A DNA stretch of 64,000 nucleotides, taken from the NCBI RefSeq assembly GCF_030717845.1, contig NZ_JAUZVZ010000004.1, forward strand, positions 124,001 to 188,000. The letters are read 5' to 3'. Source of the DNA: Alkalimonas collagenimarina. GTDB taxonomy: Bacteria > Pseudomonadota > Gammaproteobacteria > Enterobacterales > Alteromonadaceae. Below are positions 28,250-37,627 of this stretch, in pieces. Under the pieces are notes generated by a model. That model had not been told where the DNA came from, ran no database searches, and worked only from the letters and a program-made list of their open reading frames with translations. Positions within the stretch are counted from its first letter, which is position 1. Every line of letters starts with the position of its first letter. The translations under genes and the position numbers were made by a program.

Positions 28250-29430
28250 TCCGCAGCAATCCGGGCTTGCCGTAGTGGTAACCAGACACGAAAGCAGGTC
28301 CCCTGCCCGACTTTGCTTTCTACTTCGATCCTGCCCTGATGGGTATTCACGATGCTATGAGATAAAGCCAACCCAAGCCCAGTTCCTTTACCAACGGGCT
28401 TGGTGGTAAAAAAAGGCTCGAAGATACGATCTAAATGCGCTGGATCTATCCCTTTACCATCATCGATTATTTCCAACATAATCCATTGCTCTTTTTGTCG
28501 GGTTCGAATGGTGATGGTCCCCCTTACTTCGATCGCATGACATGCATTGACCAACAAATTCATCACCACCTGATTCAGTTGCGATGGAATGCACTCTATA
28601 TCCGGCAGTTCCGCCAAATCTTGCACAACTTCGGCTTTGTACTTGAATTCATTATTCACAATACTCAGAGTCATTTGGATCCCTCGATGAATATTTGCCT
28701 GCACAAAGGCTTCATCGCCACTGTGAGAGAAATCTTTTAGGGCATGAATGATCTCAATGACCCGTTGCACACCTTCATCGGACTCCTGAACCAGAGCATG
28801 GAAATCGTCACGCATAAAATTGAAGTCGTGCTCACTCAAAATCGGCTGTAACTGTTCAGCTGGCACAATTTCAGTCAATCGTTCAATCAAACGGATCAAT
28901 TGATGGCAATACTCTGACAAGGTTTGTAAGTTGGACGACACATAGCCAATAGGATTATTAATTTCATGTGCAACTCCAGCCGCCAATTGGCCAATAGCAG
29001 CCATCTTCTCTGATTGCATAAGCTGGCTTTTCATACTCTGCAGTTGTCGTTGTAGCTGCTCAGATTCAGCCGAAGCCAACTGTTCGTATTCGAAGCAAAT
29101 CAGATAACCGGGTAACACCTCTGCCATGGCAGCAATACTGACTACACGCATACGCACAGTCCCAGCGAGTTGCTGCTTTAGCGGTGCGCTCAGTTCAACA
29201 TCCATAGCGGGGATTTTCAGTAGCTCATTGACTGACTGCAAATGAATTTGCATAACATCGAGCTGTTGCAGCGTTAAGCCGGGAAACAGTTGTTGTAACG
29301 ATCCACCGCTTGCCACTTGAGCCAGATTGTGGCTGCAAGAAATCACCTTTCCTTCAGAGTCCAAACAGATAAAACTATCAAATAGGAATTCAAACAACTT
29401 ACTAAGCTGTTCTGATGTAAACTGGTGCAT
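28246..29430 (-). CDS. PAS-type soluble histidine kinase
   Basis: A 394-residue cytoplasmic sensor kinase with no membrane helix: an N-terminal PAS-like domain (1-115), a coiled coil (118-143), a dimerisation/phosphoacceptor helix GVAHEINNPIGYV with H155, and an HATPase with N box NLLVNACHAI, DDGKGID, FEPFFTTK and GKGTGLGLALS. All kinase boxes look intact. It is the last gene of the five-gene minus-strand run, 20 bp after the GGDEF-EAL-REC gene. Its likely targets are the receivers and the HPt of the same operon. The signal for the PAS domain is unknown. Confidence 0.88.
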   Translation of the reverse strand: MHQFTSEQLSKLFEFLFDSFICLDSEGKVISCSHNLAQVASGGSLQQLFPGLTLQQLDVMQIHLQSVNELLKIPAMDVELSAPLKQQLAGTVRMRVVSIAAMAEVLPGYLICFEYEQLASAESEQLQRQLQSMKSQLMQSEKMAAIGQLAAGVAHEINNPIGYVSSNLQTLSEYCHQLIRLIERLTEIVPAEQLQPILSEHDFNFMRDDFHALVQESDEGVQRVIEIIHALKDFSHSGDEAFVQANIHRGIQMTLSIVNNEFKYKAEVVQDLAELPDIECIPSQLNQVVMNLLVNACHAIEVRGTITIRTRQKEQWIMLEIIDDGKGIDPAHLDRIFEPFFTTKPVGKGTGLGLALSHSIVNTHQGRIEVESKVGQGTCFRVWLPLRQARIAAD

Positions 29431-29450
29431 AAACTCACCTCTTTGGCTGG

Positions 29451-32400
29451 CTAGCCACTTGCCGGGTCAATGGCTTGTTCCTGCATCAACTTATCCTGAT
29501 GCAGAAAAGCCATTCGGATTTCTTCACGCAATTGCTGATCATCCCAAGGCTTAGTTAAAAATTTATAAATTGCGCCTTCATTGATAGCTGCCGTTACTGA
29601 TTTAAGATCGGTATAACCAGATAACACCAGTCGCACGGTGTCGGGGTACATAGCTTTAACTTTACTGAGGAACTCGGTGCCACTCATACCCGGCATGCGC
29701 TGGTCAGACACCACTACCTGAATATCATGCAAAGCCAGTAGCTCAAACGCCTGTTCGGCATTCGTGGCGGTACACACCTGATAATTTTCTTTTCGTAACA
29801 CGCGCTTCAACGCACTCAAGATGTTTTCTTCATCATCAAGCAGCAACAAATGCTTGGATTGTTGTTCACGCTCAGACGTTAAAACTGCAAGTTGCTCCTC
29901 GGTTTGCTGCGAGCCTAGTAGTAATTCAAGCTCAGCAGCAGGCATCGGCTTAGCAAAATAATACCCCTGAAACTCATTACAATGATGCTTACGTAAAAAG
30001 GCAACTTGAGCTTTGGTTTCAACCCCTTCAGCAATCACGGTAATTTGAAGATGATGCGCCATGGAAATAATCGCCTTGGTGATGGCTGCATCGTGCCGAT
30101 CCCGGATCACATCACGGATAAAAGAGCGATCAATTTTAATTTTCTGAATAGGCAAGTGTTTCAGATAACTCAAACTGGAAAAACCAGTACCAAAGTCGTC
30201 AATCGCAATGTGTACACCTAATGCTTTCAACTGGTGCAACTTTTCAATCGCGCTGTCGGCATGACTCAGTAAGATTGATTCAGTAAGCTCAAGTTCTAGC
30301 GAGCCAGCAGGCAATTGATACTTTTGCAGTAGCGTCGCGACGCTGTCGACAAAGTTGCTGCGTTGAAACTGCAATGATGAAATATTCACTGCCATCAGCA
30401 ACTGGTGGTAACCACGCAGTAGCAACTGAGCTGCGAAACCGCATGCGGTTTCTAGTACCCATTCACTTAACGGGATGATTTGCCCACTACTTTCTGCAAT
30501 CGGGATAAAGTCGGACGGTGCAATCATACCCAGTGTTGGGTGTTTCCAGCGAAGTAAGGCTTCTACCCCGGTTAGTTCAAGTGTTTGTGCATCGAACTGA
30601 GGTTGATAATACAGCTCAAACTCTTTGTTGGTGAGGGCCTTTTGTAGCTCATTGCGTAACGTCAACTGCCGCCCCAGCTCCTTGTTGAGATCACGGTTGT
30701 ACCACTGGAAGGTATTACGCCCCAACTGCTTCGCTTCAAACATAGCTAAATCAGCTTGTTGGATCAGCAAGGTAGGTTCTTCAAGACGACCTGAAGACAA
30801 AGTGATACCAATACTGACGCTGATGTGTAATTCTCGCTGATCGATGAAAAAAGTTTCATTCATATGCTGCAAGATCCGCTCAGCAATAGTGACCACATCG
30901 TTATCATGCTGTAGTTCTGGCAGCAGCACCACAAACTCATCCCCACCAATCCGGGCTAGCGTATCGCCCGGCCGGATATGTTGTGACAAACGTTTCGACA
31001 CCTCAACCAGTAAATGATCACCCACCAGGTGCCCCAGTGAATCATTAATCAGCTTAAAGCCGTCCAGATCAATAAACATGACGGCCAAACTACGCAGACT
31101 TCGGGCCGACATATTGCAGCTCTGGCGCAAGCGGTCATGCAATAAAGCCCGGTTAGGTAATCCGGTTAACATATCGTGGCTGGCGTTGTAGGCTAGTTCA
31201 TCTTCATAGCGTTTTTTCTCGGTCACATCATTTTGCACCCCGACAAAATGGCTTATATGGCCCTCTTCATCCGGCACTGGTGCTATAAACAGCTCATTCC
31301 AGAAGTGCTGACCATCTTTGCGTATATTTTTTAAAAGGACGTGACACTCTGCTTTTTGTTGCAAACAAAGTCGGATCTCTTTGGCTACCGTTTCATCACG
31401 CAGCTCACCCTGCAAAAAACGACAGTTTTTGCCCAGAGCTTCCGAAGCGCTATAGCCGGTAATTCGCTCGAAGGATTTATTCACAAAAATGATCGGGTGA
31501 TCCTCTTGTCTGGCATCTACGATAACCACACCATTGGATGAAGATTCAACCGCCCGTTTAAATAACCGTAAGCTTTCTTGGCTACGCACCTGCTCGGTCA
31601 GATCCTTCGCAATCACAAAAACACCAATCACCTGATGATCAATATGAATCGGAGTATGGCTTAGCTGTAAAATGAGCTGCTGCCCATTCTTGCGGATCAT
31701 AGTCAGCTCATAAGACTTTGGGCTACCATGCATCGTTAAATCAAGTAAATGCTGAACCCTGACCTGCTCGCGTTCCGTCAATAATGCACTAAAACGGGTT
31801 CCCAGCAGTTTATCTTCCGGCATTTGCAATAACAAACAGCCAGCCCGGTTCACAGAGGTGAACTTGCCGTCTTTATCCAACGAAAATATCGCATCCGGAT
31901 TCGATACAAACAATGAGCGATAGCGTTGCTCGCTATGCTGAACCTGATTTCGATCACGTTCTCGCTCAATGGCCACAATCATCAGTTGGCTGCATGCCTG
32001 AATAAACGCTAGTTCAGATTTCGTAGGCTGCTTTTCTGTTTTATGGTAAACGGCATAAGTACCTAAAGTGGAATCATCATTGGTCAATAAAGGAAAAGCC
32101 CAGCATGCCTTGATAGAATGTTCCTGTGCCAGAGTGTTAAAAGAGGCCGACTGATTATCCTGCCCAATATTCGCTACAATGACGGTTTCTTTATAAAAAG
32201 AAGCTCTACCACAAGCTCCTGAATCTGCTGCAATGACATCGTCTTCAATTGCTTGAAAAAAAGACTTAGTCAACCCTGCCGATGCAATCGGATACAACAG
32301 GCCATTTCTCGACAGCAGCACCGCGCAATGACTGCCAGGAAAGTGCTGTTGATAAAAACAACATACACTGGCTAAGATGTTTTTCAACGGCCGGTTAAGG

Positions 32401-32822
32401 GCAATTTGCTGCAGGGTATTGGTACGAAGATGGCTGATTTGCTCCTGCTCGACTAAAGAGGTGATGTCCCGCGCTATCGCAAATGTTGTTTGACTTTCAT
32501 CGGACCAACGCGCCGACCACATGAGCCAAACAATAGCCCCATCTTTTCGAATATAACGATTCCTGAAGTTTTTCGTTTCTTGCCCATGCCGGATTTTTTC
32601 TATTTCTTGCCGGGTAATATCTTTGTCGTCAGGGTGAACTAAATCAATAAAAGGCTGCGCCATCAGCTGCTCACGCGGATATCCAAACACGGCTTCGCAG
32701 GCCTCACTCAACTGAATAAAGTATCCGTCAGCATTTACGATGGCCAACACATCCATCGAATTCTGCATGATTGCTTTAGTCAGCCCGCTCAAATCGGCTG
32801 CGTGATATGAATTTTTTGCCAT
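29451..32822 (-). CDS. PAS-GAF-PAS-PAS-GGDEF-EAL-REC response regulator (c-di-GMP turnover)
   Basis: A 1123-residue soluble protein. In order: PAS (about 15-125), GAF (about 135-290), PAS (300-415), PAS with PAC (420-545, with a LOV-like GKNCRFLQG), GGDEF (550-710), EAL (725-975) and a C-terminal receiver (about 995-1115). The cyclase motif GGDEF and inhibitory RPGD are intact. The EAL set is also intact (EALLRW, VNISS, ELTES, DDFGTGFSS, KIKIDRS, AEGVET). The receiver carries VVVSDQRMPGMSG and FLTKPWDD, like RpfG/HD-GYP receivers, but it is placed at the C-terminus. GKNCRFLQG contains the Cys of the LOV flavin motif NCRFLQ, so blue-light sensing is possible. It lies 3 bp after a REC gene and 20 bp before a histidine kinase. 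Confidence 0.9.
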   Translation of the reverse strand: MAKNSYHAADLSGLTKAIMQNSMDVLAIVNADGYFIQLSEACEAVFGYPREQLMAQPFIDLVHPDDKDITRQEIEKIRHGQETKNFRNRYIRKDGAIVWLMWSARWSDESQTTFAIARDITSLVEQEQISHLRTNTLQQIALNRPLKNILASVCCFYQQHFPGSHCAVLLSRNGLLYPIASAGLTKSFFQAIEDDVIAADSGACGRASFYKETVIVANIGQDNQSASFNTLAQEHSIKACWAFPLLTNDDSTLGTYAVYHKTEKQPTKSELAFIQACSQLMIVAIERERDRNQVQHSEQRYRSLFVSNPDAIFSLDKDGKFTSVNRAGCLLLQMPEDKLLGTRFSALLTEREQVRVQHLLDLTMHGSPKSYELTMIRKNGQQLILQLSHTPIHIDHQVIGVFVIAKDLTEQVRSQESLRLFKRAVESSSNGVVIVDARQEDHPIIFVNKSFERITGYSASEALGKNCRFLQGELRDETVAKEIRLCLQQKAECHVLLKNIRKDGQHFWNELFIAPVPDEEGHISHFVGVQNDVTEKKRYEDELAYNASHDMLTGLPNRALLHDRLRQSCNMSARSLRSLAVMFIDLDGFKLINDSLGHLVGDHLLVEVSKRLSQHIRPGDTLARIGGDEFVVLLPELQHDNDVVTIAERILQHMNETFFIDQRELHISVSIGITLSSGRLEEPTLLIQQADLAMFEAKQLGRNTFQWYNRDLNKELGRQLTLRNELQKALTNKEFELYYQPQFDAQTLELTGVEALLRWKHPTLGMIAPSDFIPIAESSGQIIPLSEWVLETACGFAAQLLLRGYHQLLMAVNISSLQFQRSNFVDSVATLLQKYQLPAGSLELELTESILLSHADSAIEKLHQLKALGVHIAIDDFGTGFSSLSYLKHLPIQKIKIDRSFIRDVIRDRHDAAITKAIISMAHHLQITVIAEGVETKAQVAFLRKHHCNEFQGYYFAKPMPAAELELLLGSQQTEEQLAVLTSEREQQSKHLLLLDDEENILSALKRVLRKENYQVCTATNAEQAFELLALHDIQVVVSDQRMPGMSGTEFLSKVKAMYPDTVRLVLSGYTDLKSVTAAINEGAIYKFLTKPWDDQQLREEIRMAFLHQDKLMQEQAIDPASG

Positions 32823-32825
32823 CCA

Positions 32826-33221
32826 CTATTCCTGAAAATTACGGATAAGTAATTCATGTTGCTGTTGGTGCAAAAACGCCAACAACTCAGATTTAGTGAT
32901 AGGTTTGGCTAACACCCCTTGAATAACACTGTCTTGCTCTGCTTGTTTAAAAAGCAAAGGCTCATGCATAGCTGATAACAAGTAACAACGAGTTGGCTGC
33001 ATCCAGTTAGCCTTATGCTGGCAAAACTCCAACCCACTCTGTTCAGGCATTAAATAATCAGCAAGTAACAATGAAACCGAGTGCGAACCAAGGTAATTGT
33101 GTGCCCGGCGACAGCTCTGTTCAAACACACAATGGAAAGGCACACCACGCAGCATGCGCTGATAAGCGCTTAACAGATAGCTATCATCATCCAGAAACAT
33201 CACGCTGAAATTGGCACTCAT
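32826..33221 (-). CDS. Single-domain response regulator (REC)
   Basis: A 131-residue stand-alone receiver. The acidic pocket is LDDDS (D11-D13), the phosphoacceptor D55 is in LLLADYLMP, the Ser/Thr switch is LLSA (S83) and the conserved Lys is K106 in LAKPI, so it should be phosphorylatable. There is no output domain, so it probably works as a shuttle or phosphate sink. Its ATG (33221) overlaps the stop of the HPt gene as ATGA, showing translational coupling, and it ends 3 bp before the GGDEF-EAL-REC gene. A longer frame from 33275 would run deep into the HPt gene and is rejected. Confidence 0.85.
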   Translation of the reverse strand: MSANFSVMFLDDDSYLLSAYQRMLRGVPFHCVFEQSCRRAHNYLGSHSVSLLLADYLMPEQSGLEFCQHKANWMQPTRCYLLSAMHEPLLFKQAEQDSVIQGVLAKPITKSELLAFLHQQQHELLIRNFQE

Positions 33222-33604
33222 GCCAAGGCCTCTGGCCCAAGCTTCGCTTGAATACTTAGCTCTAATTGCTGCCAAAGAGGCGATAAATAAAGCGAAAGCT
33301 CCATCAGGTCATCAAGTTCGTCAGAGCGCATCATACGCTCAATCCACATGCATAAGGTTGAGTACTGCTCAGCTCCAGTGATGGCCGCCATACTTTTCAG
33401 GCTATGTGACAGACGGATCACTTCCATCACATTTTGCATCGCAATGGCTTTGAGCAATCGCTGGTGGTAAAGCTTGGCCTCCTGATAAAAACGCTGCAGA
33501 ACCTCCTTCAGCTCTTCATCCGTTAAGTCACCATAAAAAGACTGTAACAACTGAAGATCCAGAGTTTGCATCTGCCGAATATTGTCGCTAAACGCATTAC
33601 TCAT
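33218..33604 (-). CDS. Histidine phosphotransfer (HPt) domain protein
   Basis: A 128-residue helical protein with the HPt motif RLSHSLKSMAAITGAEQYS; H67 is the likely phosphate carrier and the following Lys is conserved. It should pass phosphate between the kinase and the receivers of this operon. ATG 33604 overlaps the end of the upstream REC gene by 8 bp, and its own stop overlaps the next gene by ATGA. An upstream in-frame ATG at 33625 is less likely. A free HPt protein encoded between two receivers is the core of a phosphorelay. Confidence 0.83.
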   Translation of the reverse strand: MSNAFSDNIRQMQTLDLQLLQSFYGDLTDEELKEVLQRFYQEAKLYHQRLLKAIAMQNVMEVIRLSHSLKSMAAITGAEQYSTLCMWIERMMRSDELDDLMELSLYLSPLWQQLELSIQAKLGPEALA

Positions 33605-34607
33605 CGGTTTTCTCCGAGCCATCATCTATACGCTGCACCAAAGGACGACTGATGGTTTGACTCCACCAATACGACAGCTTTTTTAATAGATCCAAAATGA
33701 GTGAGTTATGCCGTAGATTAGCGCTTTGTAACTGAGCCGCCAGTTTATTCAGTTTGCTAAGCTGTAAATCAAACTTTTGCCAAAAATCAAGCCGACGTTC
33801 CCGTTTCTTCAGGTTTTTCACGATGTAATTTAAATAATCAATCGAGCCACATGCACGTTTACGCTCAGTTTCTAAGGCAATCAACTTACAGTTTTTTACA
33901 AAAACATTGTGAAAACAACTCAGATCGAATGCGAGCTTTTTTAAGCGGCGATCCAGCTGATAAATTCCGGTCGTTGAGTTGTCTGGCCAACTCAAAAAAT
34001 CTTCTTCAGTCTTAGCCTCTTCAACGTCTTCTTGCGCTGGCTTATACTCGTCTTTTTTCTGCGGATCGTTCAGCACAATTGAAGCACTGATCTTATGGCT
34101 CGAACCTTTTTCTGGAGCTTTTGGTTGTTTTTGCTCTTGCCGATACATGGCCTCGTAGTGAACAGCGGGTTGAATAAACTTGTCGTGAACCAGAAAATGC
34201 GACACTTTCTTACCGAGTGCATCAATCGACATCGGTTTAACCAGAAAATCGTTTACATCGTAAGCTATGCCTTGCTGAACCTGCTCCAGATAGGCATTGC
34301 CTGAAAAAATAATAATCGGAATATCGTGCGCTGTTGGCAAAGTGCCAGATCGAATTCGTTTTATCAGCTCAAGTCCGTCCGGAGCTTTAATCTCCAGATC
34401 GGTAATCAGCATGTCAATGGTTTCTGTTTCCAGTACGTCTAAAGCTGTTTTGCCATCCAGCGCTTTAATAGCACGGCAATTAGCAAGGCGATTGACAGCA
34501 CCATGCAAGAAATCGCACATCAGTACCACATCATCAACCACCAGAACATTGAAGCTTCTCTTCAGCATAATGCCCGCTTCTGTAAAGTAATTATTACCTT
34601 TAACCAT
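33597..34607 (-). CDS. Response regulator: REC plus charged, helical C-terminal region
   Basis: A 336-residue protein with an N-terminal receiver (VLVVDDVV pocket, phosphoacceptor Asp70 in MLITDLEIK, IIFSG, Lys in FLVKPMS). A low-complexity charged linker (about 150-210, KQPKAPEKGSSHK through EEAKTEEDF) and a helical, basic C-terminal region (about 215-336) follow. I do not recognise the C-terminal domain; it has no helix-turn-helix motif or GGDEF signature. It is the first gene of the five-gene signalling operon. The ATG at 34607 has AAAGGG at suitable distance; MLKRSFN at 34568 is an alternative that starts right at the receiver. Confidence 0.78.
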   Translation of the reverse strand: MVKGNNYFTEAGIMLKRSFNVLVVDDVVLMCDFLHGAVNRLANCRAIKALDGKTALDVLETETIDMLITDLEIKAPDGLELIKRIRSGTLPTAHDIPIIIFSGNAYLEQVQQGIAYDVNDFLVKPMSIDALGKKVSHFLVHDKFIQPAVHYEAMYRQEQKQPKAPEKGSSHKISASIVLNDPQKKDEYKPAQEDVEEAKTEEDFLSWPDNSTTGIYQLDRRLKKLAFDLSCFHNVFVKNCKLIALETERKRACGSIDYLNYIVKNLKKRERRLDFWQKFDLQLSKLNKLAAQLQSANLRHNSLILDLLKKLSYWWSQTISRPLVQRIDDGSEKTDE

Positions 34608-34984
34608 AACACCCTTTTACGAATTTAAAAGCATGGAATGGTTTATTAAATCTTTCCCAATCGTTACTTTGATGTAATTGACTTACACTACAAAGCCTTG
34701 CCAGAGCGAAGCCAACAAAAAATCATAATAATAACCATCATAACGTTGCCAGTTACCGGCAGGTCCAATCAAATGCTCGCCAAAACACCTCGTTTCAATG
34801 ATGCATCGCCACCATTTCGGCTATCCGGACCTAAAGGTGCTGGTAACAAAAAATGTCATAATCGACAAAATATCACGTTTTTATCAGTCACAGGTTTGCA
34901 TGCTTGCCGACATCACAGGCTATTCTTTGAAAATAGGTACTAACTATGTATTACTGAAGCGCTGTTTACTAAAAAGGAGTTGTT
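34608..34984. promoter_or_regulatory. 377-bp divergent region between the phosphorelay operon and the HPt-REC-REC-GGDEF-EAL gene
   Basis: No convincing gene: the frame 34698-34943 has no ribosome site and no recognisable protein. The region must carry promoters for both directions. Just before the rightward gene is the strong ribosome site AAAAAGGAG. I looked for a GEMM-type c-di-GMP riboswitch and did not find its conserved core. Apart from AT-rich stretches I see no further structure that I can name. Confidence 0.4.
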
Positions 34985-37456
34985 ATGCCGCTTGGAGATG
35001 AAAGCAAATGGCAAGCCATGCAGCAAAGCTACCGTGTCAATCTAAGGCAAAAAGGTGAGCGACTTCAGCATTATTGGCAACAGTACATTGCAAACAACAA
35101 CTTGGAAGCACGGATTGAGGTAAAACGCCTCAGCCATCAACTTACCGGCTCTGGTGCGATTTATGGCTATCAGGACATCACTGACACCGCCAGACAGCTC
35201 ATGGATTTACTCTACTTACCTTTTAATGATGAACTGACTCAACGCATTAATGAGCACAATGCCTTTACTGAGCTACTAGAGCGCTTAAAAGAAACCTACC
35301 AAAGTCTGGAGCAAAGTGGGACATCGCCTGCCATTGAGCCTTCACCTTTTAACGGCATTCAGCAAAAGGTACTGCTCATTGAGCAAGATAGTTCGTCGAC
35401 GTCGCAACTCCATCATAGTATACGTGATAGCGGATTCCACCTTATCCGCTTAGCGGATATGGCTGATTTAGTTCATACAATTCAGCACGAACAACCTGCC
35501 GCTATCATCTGCGATTTATCGTTTATTACTGTAAAAAATAACACAACGGAGTCATGGCTAGCTAGCCGCAAGCAACCCGGAAAACATATACCATTGATAC
35601 TTATAGCTGGTGATAACGACTTTGATGCCCGTTTGGCTGCTACCAGAGCAGGCTGCAACCACTTCATGCATAAACCGTTGGATGTACCACAACTGATTAA
35701 TCATTTAAAAAAACTACTGAATGTTGGTAAAAACGATCCTTATCGTATTTTACTAGTCGATGATGATGCCGATGTACTACGCTTTTATCGTCAAGCACTC
35801 AGCATGGGCGGGTACAAAGTATATACTGCCAGCAAGGCTAAACAAGCCTTTGACCTATTGTATAAAATAGATCCTGAATTGGTCATTATTGATGTCAATA
35901 TGCCGGATTGTAGTGGGTTAGAATTAGGACAAATTATTCGGCAAAATCACGAGTTATCTGATACCCCCTTGATGTTTATGTCGGCAGATAGCCATACCGA
36001 TGAAAAAATGGCAGCGGTGAATCTGGCAGGTGACGAGTTCATTCAAAAACCAATTGCGCCATGGCGTTTACTCATGACCGTAGAAGCCAGAGTGAAACGT
36101 AGTAGGCTGCTAAAGCAACAAAAACGAGCCGTTATTCAACGTCCCGAACTGGTTCAACATATTGATACTTTAACGGCACTCCCCACCTTGTGGCAGCTAA
36201 AACGAGACCTAACGGACAAGCTAAAGCAACAGCTGCCGTTTTGTTTGATCAAGATGGATCTGGACCAGTTTCATTTGATCAATGATGTTTATGGCCATGC
36301 TACCGGAGATTTGGTGCTACAAACGATTGCCTGGCAACTGGCGCAGCTATTAAAAGAAGATGACCGTTTGTACCGTGAAAATGGAGACGAATTCTGGTTA
36401 CTATGCCAGAACATCAATACGCTTGAGCTTGCGGCCCAGTATACCGAACAAATGCTGCTTCGATTAGAGCACACATCAACCAACTTTGATGTTTCCATTC
36501 ATTTTAGTGCCAGTGTTGGCTTATGTTTGGTTGCAGATGCCAACAAACAAGTCGAAGAGATCATGCAACATACCAGCACCGCATTGTATGAGGCCAAGAA
36601 AAAAGCTGGTCACCAGTACCGTTTTTATGATCCCGAGCAACAACATAAAATCGATCTGCGCATGCAGCTCACTCACACCATTCGACAAGCGATCACTCAA
36701 CGTCAATTTAGCTGCGCCTACCAAGCCATTTTATCCGAAAAGAAGCAACTGATGAGTTTCGAAGTTTTAGCCCGTTGGCACCATCAGGAGTTAGGTATTA
36801 TTTCACCCGCACAATTTATTCCTATTCTCGAAGAACAAGGCTTAATCAGTTTCCTTACACAACAAATTTTAGATACTGGACTGGCTCAATTAAAAGTGTG
36901 GCGGCAACAACACCCTAACCTTCAGCTAAATGTAAATTTTAGTGCTCAGGATTTACTGGACCCTGAATTAACCAACAAATTGCTCAAGCACATGAAGCAA
37001 CACCAACTACCTCACTCCTGTTTAATCGTTGAAATTACAGAAAGCATTTTGATTCAGGCTGGAAGTAGTGCTATTGATCAGCTCAATCATATTGCAAATC
37101 ATGGATTTAGCATTGCATTGGATGATTTTGGCACGGGTTACTCTTCACTTAGCTACCTGGACAAGTTTCCCGTTACCAAATTGAAAATTGATCGCAGCTT
37201 TGTGCAGCGTATTGATGACTCACAGCAGGATAAATTAGTACTAGCCATCATTCACCTTGCTCAAGATTTAGGTCTGGAAACCACCGCTGAAGGCGTTGAA
37301 ACAAAGCATCAATTTGATTATCTGAAAGCATCTGGCTGCCAGCGCTTTCAAGGATATTTGTTCAGCAAGCCACTTCCAGCTGAATCCATTGCGAAAACGG
37401 CATGGTTTCAATCGACAAAGCTGGACGAGCAAACAAACACCAACTATCACAAATAG
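34985..37456 (+). CDS. HPt-REC-REC-GGDEF-EAL signalling protein
   Basis: An 823-residue soluble protein. Domains: HPt (1-105, RLSHQLTGSGAIYGY with H51), receiver 1 (about 122-245, IICDLSF, HKPLD), receiver 2 (about 254-375, LLVDDDADV, VIIDVNMPD, IQKPI), GGDEF (385-555) and EAL (565-810). The cyclase motif is ENGDEF and the inhibitory site KEDD, both off consensus, so cyclase activity is doubtful. The EAL set is complete although the first motif is EVL (FEVLARW, NVNFSAQ, EITES, LDDFGTGYSS, KLKIDRS, AEGVET). It carries its own HPt, so it can exchange phosphate within itself and perhaps with the divergent operon. The start has AAGGAG at six bases. Confidence 0.88.
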   Translation: MPLGDESKWQAMQQSYRVNLRQKGERLQHYWQQYIANNNLEARIEVKRLSHQLTGSGAIYGYQDITDTARQLMDLLYLPFNDELTQRINEHNAFTELLERLKETYQSLEQSGTSPAIEPSPFNGIQQKVLLIEQDSSSTSQLHHSIRDSGFHLIRLADMADLVHTIQHEQPAAIICDLSFITVKNNTTESWLASRKQPGKHIPLILIAGDNDFDARLAATRAGCNHFMHKPLDVPQLINHLKKLLNVGKNDPYRILLVDDDADVLRFYRQALSMGGYKVYTASKAKQAFDLLYKIDPELVIIDVNMPDCSGLELGQIIRQNHELSDTPLMFMSADSHTDEKMAAVNLAGDEFIQKPIAPWRLLMTVEARVKRSRLLKQQKRAVIQRPELVQHIDTLTALPTLWQLKRDLTDKLKQQLPFCLIKMDLDQFHLINDVYGHATGDLVLQTIAWQLAQLLKEDDRLYRENGDEFWLLCQNINTLELAAQYTEQMLLRLEHTSTNFDVSIHFSASVGLCLVADANKQVEEIMQHTSTALYEAKKKAGHQYRFYDPEQQHKIDLRMQLTHTIRQAITQRQFSCAYQAILSEKKQLMSFEVLARWHHQELGIISPAQFIPILEEQGLISFLTQQILDTGLAQLKVWRQQHPNLQLNVNFSAQDLLDPELTNKLLKHMKQHQLPHSCLIVEITESILIQAGSSAIDQLNHIANHGFSIALDDFGTGYSSLSYLDKFPVTKLKIDRSFVQRIDDSQQDKLVLAIIHLAQDLGLETTAEGVETKHQFDYLKASGCQRFQGYLFSKPLPAESIAKTAWFQSTKLDEQTNTNYHK

Positions 37457-37627
37457 CAGATAATGCTTTCTGCAATGGGAGCGCTAGTCAGGCCAGCGCC
37501 TGCTGATGATTTCTAAACAATAGCTACCCTGTTAAAGAAAAGATTCCTTTTCTGGTTATGATATCAGTGTCACCTTTCCACGATTCAGCCTATACTCTTC
37601 TATACCTTAAATTTACCAAAGGTTTTC

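Noticed and set aside
34698-34943. Open frame in the divergent signalling intergenic region
   Set aside because: No ribosome site, no recognisable protein pattern, and it lies in a region needed for two promoters.
34608-34984. Possible c-di-GMP (GEMM) riboswitch ahead of the HPt-REC-REC-GGDEF-EAL gene
   Set aside because: I could not find the conserved core pieces of the aptamer on either strand; only short chance matches.
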